64,000 bases of DNA from NCBI GenBank assembly GCA_024362935.1, contig JANCRA010000001.1, positions 57,492,430 through 57,556,429 on the forward strand, given 5' to 3'. Source of the stretch: Setophaga petechia (lineage: Eukaryota; Chordata; Aves; Passeriformes; Parulidae). The position numbers and the translations under genes are program-made. Below, piece after piece: positions 25,890 to 38,575 of this stretch. How positions within the stretch are numbered: position 1 is the stretch's first letter; each line of letters opens with the position of its first letter. The notes beneath the pieces are model-generated. The model was not told the DNA's origin. It was given only the letters and a program-made list of their open reading frames with translations, and searched no databases.

Positions 25890-26038
25890 CATGGGATGTT
25901 TGTCCCAAGGAGAAAGAGCGCCTCCAGTCTTTTCCTTTTGTCTTTGTGAGGTTGTGAAGGGCCAGGGGTCCTGCACTAGCCAGATCAAACCCCCCGAAAG
26001 GCCACAGGTCAATCTCACAGCTGGTGCCCAGTGGGACA

Positions 26039-29000
26039 CAATATAGCACAGCAGCAGCTTGGCTGGTTTTTTTCCAGATGGAGGACCTGGCCTGAGACAG
26101 AGTGGCTTAAAATGGCTGCTGTTGAAATTAATAAGTGTTCTGCTCATCCTTCCTCATTCATTCAATCAGCTATTTACTTCCATGCTCCACACACTTTACA
26201 CCTTGTCTTCATCTTTTCCTGTTGAAAGAACCAGCTTTATAAAACTGCAGGCAATATGTTCCTGCAGCAGTGCAACAGAGTTTAAAGGAAAAAAAAGGCA
26301 TCTTGCAGGTCAATCAGTCTTCCTGAACATAAGAAAGGTGTAGAAAAACAGCTGACAAGCTGAAATTAAACCTTCTGATGTGGGATACCTAAATACACCT
26401 TTAAATGTTAACATTTGTCCAGACAGCATGTTTCTCCAGCACTTTGTTACCTATGAGTCTTACTGATAGAGACACTGACAGAGCACTGCTCATGTTTAGT
26501 TCCAAACCACAGACTGCCACCACTGCAACCAACAGAGGCATAGGGAAAGTTGCTTTCCCAAAATCCAGCACTGAATTGGATAGTGACCATCTAGCACTTT
26601 GGTAGAAAGGACTGTCTTTACCTTGTAGACCCAGAGCCCTAACACCAGGACAAAAAGACTTCAGATTCTTACAAGAGGATAAGGCTTCTAAGACATGGAA
26701 AAAAGAAAAAAAATTTTTTTTTACTCATATATAGGCTTCTGAGTACAAGACTAGATTAATGAGAGTCACAGGAACAAGTTGGACAACATGCCCAGCTTGC
26801 AAAGGAATTTGAAGTGGTTCATTCCCCCTAATCTTTCACAGAAATGTGAGGGGATGCACAAATTTTGAAGTGTCCACAGGCTCTTTGTCAAGTGGCATAT
26901 TCATATCAATGGCCTTTGAAAAGCCTTTCATAAACCCAGGGGCAAACACAAAGGGCTTGACCCCTCTTGTTTCCCCCAACATTTACACAAGTGGTTGATA
27001 TGCAGCACCGGGTCTTTTGGAGGGATCTGATTTTCAGTGATAGAAGGGTTAAAATTTGGAGGCTAATAAACTGAGAAAGATCAACTGAGACTTCTGGGGG
27101 GGAGTGGGGGGGGGTTGTTTCTTAATATTTTAAGGGATCTTATGATACTACCACCCTAAGGGATACCCTGTAGGGACATGTTTGTGAATGCCAGGGTTAA
27201 GTTAGGCCTATGACGCAATTTCTCCCTCTCTCTTTTTGGTTTTTTTGCTAAATAACGCTATTTGACCTCTTTTCACCAGCCATGTTTTACTCATTCTTTT
27301 GGGGTCTACACTGCAAATCTAGTCCATCCAGACAAAAAGCACAGTTTTTTCTCCCTTTTACAGGATAACTGGCATCATCACCAATCCTAGGTGCCAAGCT
27401 GACCCCAAATCAGTTGTGTCTTCTCTGAGGGTGCTGTCCCGAGCCTGACTTCACATCCCAGCTCTGAACACAGGGCTCCAAGTGGGCTCTGTTTGGTCCC
27501 TGGCTCTCGCTGCAGCTGTGCTGATTGCTCAGCAGGGAACATGTCTGTTCTCACAAAGAGTTTAACAAATTAACTATGAACAAAGTAGCCTGGAAATGAC
27601 ATAGATTAACACATGCTGTGTCATGCCAAGAAGCAGCTTGTCAGATTGTTGTTTTCGCAAATCTGAAAGGAAAATTCCCAGGACCCCCTAAATATACAGA
27701 AATATTTCCATGTTTAGCTGTGTTGGAAAAGAACACAATCATTGCTGAGGAGAAATAAAAAGCAGCCCAGAAAAAAAAAAGTAGGATATCACAAGGCTCC
27801 CAGGAAGCATTTGCAGCACAAACAAGATCAAACACAGGGAAGAATCTGCTGTCTTCGTGTGAACTCCACAACCAAATGAGATGCTAAGAATGAATTTGGG
27901 TGTATTTTGTTAACAAGCATGGGGAAAGCCCAAACCTGAAAGCTTACAGATGTTTAGTGTTCTTTGCTCTTATCCATGAAGGAGCAGCTCCAAGCACCCT
28001 CCTGGCCTTAACATGGAATGGGTGTCTGCATTAGCCCTCAGTGTGCCTTTATGTGCAGCAGACCTTTTGGCGAAGGGCGCAGGGGGCTGCATACAAAATA
28101 GGCCAAATCTCTTCAAGGCAAACCAAACAGATGAACCCAAAACATGTTGACAAATGTCTGGTACTGTTTGATACTCTCTACTTGGTTCCTGCTGCAAAAC
28201 AATAAATTTTAGTAAATAGTCATGCAGGGTTATCTTAATTTCATTTACATGACCCCGTTAGGAAGCTCCTTAAATTCTACATCATCTGGTAGTGCTGCTC
28301 TTGGTATATGCATACATCAAAAGTTAGATGTGAAAAAGCTGAAAACCACCCTGAAAACAGCCAGGATTGCGTAAATTTATTAAATCCATCTATTAAGAGT
28401 GAAGCCATTGGGTTGTTTCAGCCTGAAGGGAAGGAGGGAAAAAAGTCTAACAGCAGAAAAATGCTGTTGTAAAGATGAAAGAGACCACCTGCTCAAGTAG
28501 GCATTGTTAATGGGATTAATCCAACAGGGTTAGGCTGCAGCAAAGAAGACTCACCTCAGATGTGAGCAAAAGGTTTCCAGTAGGAAACAAGAACAGGCTT
28601 CCATCACAGGCAGTCGTGTACCACTGATTGGGTAGACACCTGTAAGGATATGCCCTGTGTCTGACAATTTGGCTACATCATCTCCCTTGCAGCCCTATTT
28701 GTTTCCATGATTTTACCAAACTAAAACAGTAAAAACGCCAAATTTTTATAGAAAAAACATAGTCAAAACACTTAAACAAAAAGCTGCAAGTGAAAGAAAC
28801 CAAGACAAAATCTTCGGAATTGAAACCATCAGTTATGGCTGATGGCAGATGTCACAGAAAATTATTTTGATTCATGAAATGCACTAAATTCAAAATATTA
28901 CTGATGCTAAGGGTACAAGCCCACAAGCTCAGTGTGCAAGCCAATAGGATGCCAGGTAATCCCAGTCCCTGGGGACGTGATCTCTGACTAATTGACTGTG

Positions 29001-32000
29001 ATCAGCAGAAGCCTTCATTCAGGATCTGGCGCACTCCCTGTGTGGTGAGCACCTGCCATGGCTCACTGATCCTCCTAGGAATATGGAAAACACCTCTTGG
29101 AAACCTCACTATTAGAAAGGTTTTAAACAAGAAAACACCAACACAAAATAAAAATCAACCAAGCCTCAAAGTCTTTCGTTAGCTGGGAAAAGCACAACAA
29201 TGTAGATTAGCCTTTCACAGATCACATTGGGAAGTTTGAAGCCACAGCCCTTTGCAGCAGCACAACTGTTACAACTTGGCTTGTGCTTTCTGGTAAGTTT
29301 TACTACCCACAATATAAAATGTGCACAAAGACTCAAAAGCAGATGGGAGCCCTCTGCCACCAGGGCCTCTGCCACTGACCCTGGCAAAGGTCCCTGGGGC
29401 TGCCCCATGTTAAACACATCAAGATGGCTTAAAGTCTCTGCAAAGTATCTTAAATTAGCAGGTTACATGCTATTAGTTTACTTTTGGGCCACATACCCTG
29501 CAGTTACAAACCTAGAATTTGCATCTCAAATGCCCATTTACTATCTCCTCTCCAAAGACAATTTTAAAATAAATGGGTTTACTTATCGGATTGAAGGTTT
29601 CTCCTTTGAACAGAGCTTGGAGGCTTTGACTCACCTGTGCAGCTCAGAAGAGTTTCATCAGTACAGCAGATATGTGTTTTCATCTACCACAGTATTTGAT
29701 TATAACACACAAAGAAGCAATATTTTACACTGTCTCATTTATGCAAGGTGAAAAGAAATGTATTCTGCTGGTGGTAACCTGCTGTGTTAGTCTTCCCTTA
29801 TGAATGAGAAAGCTAAAATTACTCAGGAGTGCACTTGGGTTCCCTGAACTAATTTATTGTCTTTCATTATCAAAGAAGTGAAGAAAGCTAAACAGTTTGG
29901 AGAAGGTCATTTTGATGCTTTCTTCAATAACAATTCCTACCCTTGCTGTAGCTGTAACTGCAGCGTTTCTTGTGTTGGAGGGAGGGGTGGCAACTAGTGG
30001 CTACAGATTTAGTCTGTATGACTAATGCAGACCATATTTTATTTCACAGAATGAGGAAAAACATCTCTCAACAGTTTTTAGAGGCTAAGGGCTTCCCAAT
30101 TTGAGGAAAGCAGGGCAATTTCACAGGACATTTCAATCTAACTGCACATTTGGACTATTAATGTAGAAGTTAATGAAAACAAGGCCTAAAAAATAGGAAT
30201 CATCAGCAAGTCATCGTTTTAGATATTCTTGGATTGAATAATTTATTGTTTTCATCAGCCTGTTGCCAGAAGAAAACACACTGTGTACCCTTTAGAGAAC
30301 AAATACATTTTTCTCAGAAAATGAACATCTACAGAATCCCAGTGTAGGGAAAACTGAAAGGTAACCATTTGGAAAGGACAAGAGCAAAGTAAATTAAAAT
30401 TTCATCAATTGGACAGAGAGTTTCCTCTGACAGCTGTATTTGGTATTACTCCATTTCCTGATGTGTTTGAACTTGCCTTTTGAACTAACCAGAGAAGGTC
30501 ATATGAAGTACCAGCCGTAAAACCCACTGAAAATACAGAGCTGTCCTTTGGCTTTCATATCATTCATCAACTGATTGTAGCTTCTGAAAAATCACTTCCA
30601 TAGCTATTGATTACTTGGCCAATTTGTAGACACGATTGGAAGATGTAAAAGCCTAGAAGAGCAGGCACATAAGGGTGTGTTTTCAGGTGGCCAAACCTTT
30701 CTTCTATCTGTTCTTGCTATAGCTAAACCTGAGTTTACTAGCAGACACTCTTTTTAAGAGTGTCACACATCAAAGCATGTGAAGGAGTTGATCCCTTTTT
30801 AGACTCCTGACACAAAGGCTAAATTAATGACAGCCACTGGAAATAGAAAAAAAACACTGGCAGTGATGGAATGGAGAAGAAGACAGGGAAACAGTGCTGA
30901 GAAATTCCCAGGATACATCCTTACACCTTACACATGGCAACACACAAACTGGTATATTCAGAGAGATCAAAGATCTGCATGCTTTGGCACTTTATGTTAG
31001 CAGCCTATTTTAGCCATGTCAGATCAAGCTAAGAAATAATATCCTAGGATTTCCTGCTAAATTCCAATGCAGACTCACACTCCTCAACATGTGGATTGCG
31101 CTTCATTTTCAAAAATACAATTAATTCATGGCTAATTAAGAACAGGATTGGACACTGGTTTTTAATAGGTCCTAGTTGAATATAGAGAATATATTTCTCA
31201 AGGAGCTCCCACCAGCTCAGCACACCACCAGGGTGGAGTGAACAGTGTACTTACTCTGACTTTTTAAGGAGTCTATGGATACAGACAGCAACGGGCCAGG
31301 TTCTCTGTGGCCTGTTTGAGAATAACGTAAAACTTGAGCCTTATGTTATCTTGATCAAGACACTACTGTTCTTTTTGGTTTTTTTCCAAAACCAATGAAT
31401 TGCCTTAGGCTTTCTAGTGCTGCAATTTGACTTAATTTAATTTATATTAAAGAGGACAGTGTAACTTCATCTGGCTGACAATTTCTTTATATTTCAGAGT
31501 ATTTCACATCTCTTCCAATGACAAAATGAAACAGCATCCCATTGTATGATGTCCTTTTTCTTTTATTCACTTAGACAATGCAGGTGGATTTCAAGGGCTG
31601 CTGGGGGCATGACTGGTAGGTTTCAGGTTTTATCTGCTACCCATGACATGACTATTTTTTTTTTTTACAAGACAAGAGGGAACACATGTTTATCTGAGTG
31701 TGTTAGGTATGGGGTGCATTGGAGCCTTTTTCTTGTAGCCTGGGATATGCTTCAAACTTACCTAAAGAGGCAGAAAGCAAAGGAACAAAAGAAGGTTTGA
31801 AAGAATGATGAAGTGCCTCTGAATTTACTCAGTAAAATATGGTCATTTGCTTCTCTTCAGCTGGAGCACAGTTTTGGACACTCTGTGATGTGGTGAGATT
31901 GAGTCATGCATGCTTTTAGCCAGCTTGGGGTGCAAGGAAAGAGACATGCCAAAGAATGGGAGTATTCCCTGCCATTTGTGAAACTATTAATTAGTCATTT

Positions 32001-32800
32001 TGACAGGAAACTTAACCAATATACATGCTTTTGCAGAGCAGGACAGAGGTTTGTTTTTAAAAAAAGTAGGAAAAGAAAACAGAAAAAGGTCCTTTCTCAT
32101 GTTCAACTCCCTAGAAAGACACAAGATGAAAAAAAGAAAGGAGGGGGGAGCTTTGCATATTCTGGTCTTGTCCAATTTCATCTGGTATGTCTTTAGGAAC
32201 AACACCGCTGGAATGGGAGCTCTCTAAGATGATTGATAGCTTCTCCTGTTATCTGCAAGTTGAAAATTCAGAAAGCGGGTATTTTTTTCATAGCCTCACT
32301 GCTTATTGGTACAAGAGTTATTTCCACTTTGCTGCAGAATTGATTTGCAACAGCAGCATATGAGTTTGTATATCTCACCAGGCCCATCATGAAGTATCCT
32401 GCAGTAAACCTCCAGTGGCATGATGGATTGTGGAAATGAGAGCATCATGACTTTGTTTTCCATCAAAGACTGGGATAATTGTCATTAACTTCTGCAAGTA
32501 GTGGAGCATCTGCATCCTTGCTCTGGATGCCTGCATTTCACCAAGCATATTACACAGCAGATGTACAAAGCATATACCACCATGCTAATTTATTTTCCTT
32601 CCAAGCAGGAAGCCAGACACCTTTCTTCAGAGCAAGCTGTCTTAATCCTCAAGTAAAAAACCCAAAGACAGGCTTCTAGGTTGCATGTTGAGTTGTTCTG
32701 ATTCACAAGGTGATGGCAGATTGCTGATCTTTCCTGTGTTTCAATTCATCCTTCTGGAAAATGGGTACTGATGAAACCTGCCATATGTTGGTCTGTTTTG
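26039..32800. other. Unannotated DNA with low-complexity runs
   Basis: No gene recognised. Two G runs (27096-27102 and 27106-27114) sit close together. An A-rich run passing into T-rich sequence lies near 26700-26722. The longest ATG frame of the window (29227-29751, 174 codons) is here. It has no recognisable domain, no repeat structure and no supporting context, and is at chance level. Confidence 0.5.
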
Positions 32801-32960
32801 GCTTTGTAGAGTTTTTTGAGTTTTTTCTATGTTTTAATGGATTCTAGTCTGTTTTGGCTTTGTGCGGTTTTCTTGTGTGTAATAGGGTTTGGTTGTTCTG
32901 GGTTTGTTTTGTTGTTTTTTTTTTTTTTTTGGAGGGGGGGGGTGTTGTTCGGTTGTTTGC
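32800..32960. repeat. T/G-rich low-complexity tract with T16 and G9 runs
   Basis: The stretch is dominated by T and G and includes T at 32915-32930 and G at 32934-32942. It resembles the reverse complement of the A/C tracts elsewhere in the window. Confidence 0.85.
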
Positions 32961-35900
32961 TTGAATTTGGCCCATTATAGAGCATTTATTGATTTTTCAT
33001 GAATATCACTGGAATCAACACACTACTTCTAACGCTACAACAAGAACTATCACTCAGTTTTTCTTCTATATTGGCAATTCATGGTTGGTCTTATCCAAAC
33101 ACCACCAACTTCAGCAATGCATTTAAATACAAGATCAACATCAAGCATGGATTTATGCAACAGGACATGAGTCCTATCTCCTGTGAGGATGACAGTTTCT
33201 TTGCTGCACAGGGTGTAGGAACATTAACATGAATGACAGTTGCTCCAGAATAAGCTACAATTCTTTTCATACATCTTGGAATTCTTCTGCACTAATGTCC
33301 ATTTCAATTGCAGGGGACTGTCTCGTTGTTTCTAACCCTTTATTGACAACAGAGTCAGATGGAATGACTGCCCAGAGCACTGCTGCTGGATCTGACCCCA
33401 TGAGCAAACATGCTCTCACCTTGAAACAGCAGCTTTTAAGTCAAGATACTGTTCAGTCCTCCTGCTTCAGCTGTTTGTGTCATTCCTTATAAGAATCCTT
33501 TTTTTTTTTTAAGTGAGAATATATAGAAAAACAGATTTCCACCCCATTCCTAAGGAAGATGTCCCATGAATATGTATCTTGTTCTTTGGATGTGGCCCTG
33601 CACCAGCAGTGGAGGTATCTGAAGCCACTGGAGGGAGAAACCCAGGGTTCATGAAGGTTAACAAGCTGTTCACCCCCAGAACAAGTTCTGCAGGTTAAGA
33701 CGGAGACAAGATGTGCCCTCACATTAATTTTAGTGGGATCTGGACTGTCAGAGAAGGAAGAAAACTCTTAGGTTGCCTGATATGATCCATGTTTTGGTAT
33801 TTTCTGTGTGGATAACAAAAATAATTAACCTGACATCTTTGACCAGCAGTAAGCAAATTTTAAGTACTTGTCCATCCATCAATTCACACAACCCATGAGG
33901 CAAATTCCTTTTCTCTAACATCAGTAGTGGCACATCTGGCTTAAAGATCCCTCTAGTCTTGCATAGGGATGTATTAAGTAAAACCACTCAATTCTCACAC
34001 AAAGAAAATGACACATCTGCAGAAAAAGCCAGGGAGAGGAGAGGAAGCCCACTTGCCATGTCAACAGTTCAAGAGCTACATTCAATATGAGAAAGATTGA
34101 CAAGAAATGCAGACACTATCAGCTGAGATGAATAAACAGATACCCAAGGAAAGACTGTGACAAAAAAGAGCTCTGGATTTTGCTTAAGGTTTGGACAGGA
34201 ATGCAGAATTCAAGCTAAATACCGCAACTTATTCCACTTATGTCTAGAGAAACAAGCAGACAGATCAATGTTCTGGCTACAAGTGACCTTTTTAGCAATT
34301 TAAATATGAACTTCTGTTCACATTTGTGTGCAAATTGTTTTTCTAAAGGAAAAAGATCTGTAATTTATTGAAAATAATCACAGAACTTTTCCATCTCTCT
34401 CTTATCCTGTTACTCCCTGCAGCAGGTAGAGTCCTTTTTCAGCTTCACTGCAAATAAACTCCATTTGCCAGACCAATGGAGATGAAGCCCCAAACTCCTT
34501 TCATAGCTCTTATTAATGCTCTCTACTGCAGAAATCTCCCACATTTCACAAATACTGAGGAAAGGACTCTTTTGGGGGACTTTCATGCCTACCGAGACAG
34601 AGCTCAGCCTGGAGAGAAGCTGCAAGGGAGAGTACCCAACACAGGCACAGAGACCATAATTAAGCTGAATTGCACTTACTCAGTAGCAAGGTTTAGTTCA
34701 AAAAAAGTAAGAGAAGAACAAAGCAGGGGACAAATATGAGGGTTTTTTTTCACAGTCTGTTCATTAACAAAATCATGTTTTGTTAATCATGACAAATTTC
34801 TGTGCATTCTGCCACAAAAATTGAGTCATAAACCAAAGCCATGTTTTTGGCTGTAACCTCTGTACCAACACTGTTTATAACCTCAAATACTGACCAGAAA
34901 CTATCATATACAAAAAAAGAAACTCATCAGAAACATTTCTATGAAAGCAGTCATACAGAAAACAAAAATCCCTCCTACCCACATCAGGACCTTATTTAGT
35001 TCATTTTAAGCATTTGCAAGTCTTTGAATATGTAGACATCCCATTAACCGTATTTTAACTGTGTCCCCAGCCCATCCTAAAACTCTGACCATGCCCAATA
35101 AGCTTCACTGTAAAAGCCACAGCAAACCCCCACAGACTGGAATAAAAAGCTGGCAGCCTTAGATTGCATGCATCATCACAGCATCGGCAGCTGCTTCCTC
35201 ATTCAGATGCAAAGCAGTAAATCTAGGAATGCTGCTGCACACATATCATGTGCTGGGGAGGAAACAGGAAAGAACAGAAGATTTGGCATGAAAAATGAGA
35301 TGCTGACCAGCAGAAAGTTCCTGTCCACATAAGAAAGCTTCAGCAGTGCAATAACTGCTTTCCATTTTGAGGAATTTAGTAGCGCTTGAGCAGCTCAGCC
35401 CTTCTAAGTTGTTCTGCTTCTACTCAAATTTATCAACATCACAATGCAGCCCCAAGCATGCAGCCCATTCATTCTCAGTTATCATTTTTACAGAGATATT
35501 TTGATGCAACTACAGAGAAGTGGCTGTCAGAATAGCTGAAAAGTTTTCTGCAGGTGCTTTTACAAGCAAAACTTTAACAGGTTTTAATTCAGGGAAAGTT
35601 GCATCCCTTTTTTACTCAAAAATCTGGCATAAGGCCATAGACCACCTGAGGTGCTTAACTGAGCAGGGGAAATTTTAATTTCTTCTCTTACTGTAGCTAC
35701 TTAATAGGTGTAGAGATAAAACATGGAGATCAGTGGCAGAACAGGAGCAAACAGACAGAGGCAGCATTGTGGTATTTCTTGTCTGAGGGATTAATGAGAT
35801 TGTGTGAATTGCAAAGCTGATAATTCCGTATCTATTGAAATATCAAGTCAAAAAGTTGTCTCTTTTGGGAGCCAATTTTAAAAAAGCAATTCTATTCTCT

Positions 35901-36550
35901 TTCCTGTTGCATGAAGTGTGTCTCCATCAGACACCTCACTAGCATTCTGAGTGCTTCTGAAGCAGCTCCATTCCTATCCTGCACAAACCAGCCCTAGCAT
36001 GTGCAGCCACACAGAGACAAGCTTATAAATGGGGTGTGACTATTGCCAGCGACAATAATATTTTGTGTATTCATTATATTTCCTTCCAGATAATTCTATT
36101 TCTGCAAATGAGAAATACAGAGGCTTGCTCAGAACTATGAAGGGTAGGTGATGAAGACAAAAAGTACAACCCAGGTGAAGAGAAGCAAGGTATTAAGGGC
36201 AGGCATCTGATCAAGGAATACAAGAATAGGTCTCAAAGTTAATGCAGAGCATCTGCTTTTATGGCTTACCCTGAGATTTGTGACGATCTTTCTTTTGAAG
36301 TCACTACCAATGGGGTATTGGAAACTTTTTAACCTTAAAAAAAAATCCCTAGAATCACAGTGGAATTCTGGCAGTCTAAAAGAGCTTCTCCTCTACAGCA
36401 GGTTTTCCTTTCTTTCAAGCTTGAGGCTGAGTACCAACAAACAGTCTGTGACAGCTGCAGTATACGGAACTCTGCCTGGTGTGGCTGCTGCTCCTAACCC
36501 AGTATCCCTGTTACCCACCTGCCTCTCATGGGATAACATCTTTCCTCAAG
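32961..36550. other. Unannotated DNA, no gene recognised
   Basis: AT-rich unique-looking sequence. A 12-nt T run is at about 33499-33510. The 144-codon plus-strand frame at 36280-36714 overlaps the candidate exon at 36551 but in a different frame and is not recognised. Confidence 0.5.
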
Positions 36551-36658
36551 GGGAATTATTCCCTTTTCATGTTACCTCTGGGAAAACCAGGTTACAGAAA
36601 GTTTACGGCTTCATGGAAGGCCTGATAGGAAAAATCCCATATGCTTTATCATGGACAC
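36551..36658 (+). other. Candidate internal exon 1 of a hypothetical transcript
   Basis: CATCTTTCCTCAAG (ending 36550) could act as an AAG acceptor, and CAC|GTAAGC at 36658/36659 is a good donor. In the chosen frame one base completes a codon, 35 codons stay open and two bases are left over (108 nt). That leaves the phase required by the next candidate exon at 36942. The AAG acceptor is weaker than usual. The translated segment is not recognised and has no obvious domain. Confidence 0.15.
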
Positions 36659-36941
36659 GTAAGCGCTTAATTGTTACAGTAGAGAATCGCACTGGTTTAA
36701 TTTTTAAGAGATAACTCACCTTTTAGAGATCTGCACCATCCTGGATGATGGAAGAGCAGCCGTTTTGGAAAGGGTGCTTCAAAGCCTAAGACATTGTTAA
36801 AACCATCCTAAAATTTACATTTCACGCTTGCAAGTGGAGCACCAGCTCCCAGTCCAGAGCATGAACTTCTAACATAGACCAGGCTACAAATGTGATGCTA
36901 CAGCCAGTACCATCAGTTCCCTACCTACTCTCTCCTTGCAG

Positions 36942-37089
36942 AATGCAAGCAACAGAAGGAGACTTGTTAGAAGTGTTGCTTTGGTTGATAGAACTCATGG
37001 ACACTGAAAATCTCTCCTGGTTTAGTTCTGCCTTTCCCAGTCCCCCTAAGGACCAGATGGCCAGGGCAAAACAGACCCTTCCAAAAAAG
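36942..37089 (+). other. Candidate internal coding exon 2 of a hypothetical transcript
   Basis: Both ends are strong by eye. The acceptor is CTACTCTCTCCTTGCAG (ending 36941), with a TTCTAAC branch-point candidate about 70 nt upstream. The donor is AAAAAAG|GTATGA (GT at 37090). The 148-nt exon reads as one leading base plus exactly 49 open codons, starting with an ATG at 36943 and ending on a codon boundary. The peptide has an acidic, leucine-rich first half and a proline- and lysine-containing second half. I do not recognise it. If spliced onward by a 591-nt GT-AG intron it joins the frame at 37681. This is the best exon-like segment in the window, but selection from many chance sites cannot be excluded. 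Confidence 0.3.
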
Positions 37090-37680
37090 GTATGAAGCTA
37101 TTCCTACAAAAAATCCCACTAACAAACCCCCAAGATCTCAAAGCAGCTTGATGACAATGCTATGGCAAGAAGCCTCCTTGTAGTGCTAAACCTGAGAGGA
37201 AAACTTACTACATTTTTACCCAGATGTGTGAAGAGCTAGGCATACTACAGTTCTGCTGAGATGAATCTTGAATTCCATTGTCCTTTCAAACATTCCCACA
37301 CCTCTTTGGTGTGTGCTGTTCCAGTGACATACATCTTTCCAGATGTTAACGTTTTACCAGCCCTTTTTTTTTTTGTTTTTATCAGGCCCATTTACGCTAA
37401 ACGTACTATAAATTCTCCCTCACTTCATATACTATATCATATAAGACACCCTGATAAACATGCAGATCCAGATATATGAAGGCTAGTAAATGTAATAGGA
37501 GATTTAGCATGCTACTTGTACAGATACACTGTTATTCTAATCTTGTGATTAATATGGACTGGCACTACTGTACAGATTTATTTTTGACCATATGTTCTTT
37601 AATTGTCATTGCTTCCCCCAGTTTGCCCCCTTGCACATCTGCAGCATGTGTGGGCTGAACGCTCTCTCCTTTTTCCTCAG

Positions 37681-37771
37681 CAAGATGGGAGAACAATTTC
37701 TCAGCTGGACATTGTGATGAAGAGAGAATTCTAGCAACCTTGTCTCCAAGGAGCAATTAAAGTAAAATAAA
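37681..37771 (+). other. Candidate terminal exon 3 with stop and polyadenylation signal
   Basis: The acceptor GCTCTCTCCTTTTTCCTCAG (ending 37680) is strong, with CTGAAC upstream as a possible branch point. In phase with the preceding candidate exon the frame gives 17 codons, CAA (37681) to TTC, then TAG at 37732-37734. AATAAA follows at 37766-37771 and a G-rich stretch (37796-37810) lies downstream, as seen at many cleavage sites. The 17 residues include a DGRT run reminiscent of ubiquitin-like folds, but this is too short to mean anything. Confidence 0.27.
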
Positions 37772-37810
37772 GTTTTTTTAAAACTGAACAAACAGAGGGT
37801 GGGAGGGAGG

Positions 37811-38419
37811 AAATTCACTGTCACTGATGTTCTTCATCTGCCCAAGCTCAAATTAGCTGGAATATTGTTTAATTGTGAGCTGCTAATGTGCTGCCTCTAA
37901 CAGCCAGCTGTTGCTGGAGCAAATGGACCCAGGGAAAACACTTTCAAGTCCAAGAGCATATGAGCTTGCAGAGAATGTGAAAACACTACCACAGCTCTCA
38001 CAATGACAGGTCTTACTGATTTAAGACCCTTTTGACTGTAAAACTTGGCTAAGATGTAATTCAGCAGAGACTTTGATTCATTTTGAAAAGATTTACACTA
38101 TGGTTTTAAATGAAGACCAAGTTAATTAAGTGTCTTCGTACATTACCACAGAACAGCTCCTCTAAGCTTTTTTTTCTCCCTTGTGAACTTTAAAACTTAA
38201 GTTCAACAATCTTTTTCCTCTGTCCTGAATTACATATAAGAAGAAAAAATATGTATTTTTTAAGCAATTTTCAAACAAGCTCCAGATTCTTGCAATAGGT
38301 ATCTTTTTAAATTATTTTTTTCATCTAAAGAAAAAAAGTTTTGAAAGGTAAAAGTTAAACACATTTATGTATCTTCTTCTATTTTTAATTAGTCACAGCT
38401 TTATAAAACCTCTCCTAAA
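37811..38419. other. Unannotated AT-rich DNA
   Basis: No gene or element recognised in this stretch. Confidence 0.5.
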
Positions 38420-38575
38420 TGAGACTTCTCAGTGATGAGTGCCATAATTTTCTATGCAAATCAGATTAATAAATTAAAGAAATTTTCCTGCATATAAATG
38501 AGGTAGCAATTTATGTGCCTAATAATAACTTTAGGCCTTCTCTGTGTGAATTTTGCTAGGAATGTTTTTCATGTA
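38420..38575. promoter_or_regulatory. Conserved-element-like stretch with octamer motif
   Basis: A dense AT-rich run without simple repeats. It holds a perfect octamer ATGCAAAT (38454-38461) followed by AGATTAAT, ATTAATAAATTAAAG and TAATAATAAC-type homeodomain-like words. The texture resembles vertebrate conserved non-coding enhancers, but conservation cannot be measured from one sequence. Confidence 0.2.

Larger units (their letters stand above)
25709..26038 (+). mobile_element. LTR fragment with promoter signals and PBS-like 3' end
   Basis: The order is that of a retroviral LTR. An inverted CCAAT box (ATTGG, 25768-25772) comes first, then a TATA-like TTTAAAA (25807-25813), then AATAAA (25884-25889) and about 130 bp of U5-like sequence ending TCTCACA at 26019. 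TGGTGCCCAGTGGGACA (26022-26038) resembles a tRNA primer-binding site of the leucine type used by ERVL-like elements. Alternatively the LTR runs 25721-26038, because TGTCCC and GGGACA are perfect inverted termini. No target duplication could be placed and no gag or pol follows, so this is a truncated element. Overlapping open frames of about 95-127 codons here are by-products of its base composition. Confidence 0.6.

Noticed and set aside
25666..26343. Cluster of overlapping frames on both strands (up to 127 codons)
   Set aside because: They coincide with the LTR and its GC-richer composition. LTRs are non-coding and no retroviral protein motif is present.
29227..29751. Longest ATG frame of the window, 174 codons, plus strand
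   Set aside because: One frame of this size is about what chance gives in 64 kb of AT-rich DNA. There is no recognisable domain, no signal peptide, no good promoter or splice context and no similarity I can name.
36280..36714. 144-codon plus-strand frame
   Set aside because: It runs through sequence without family resemblance, and the exon candidate beginning at 36551 uses another frame. The two cannot both be coding, and this one lacks an acceptor or stop context.
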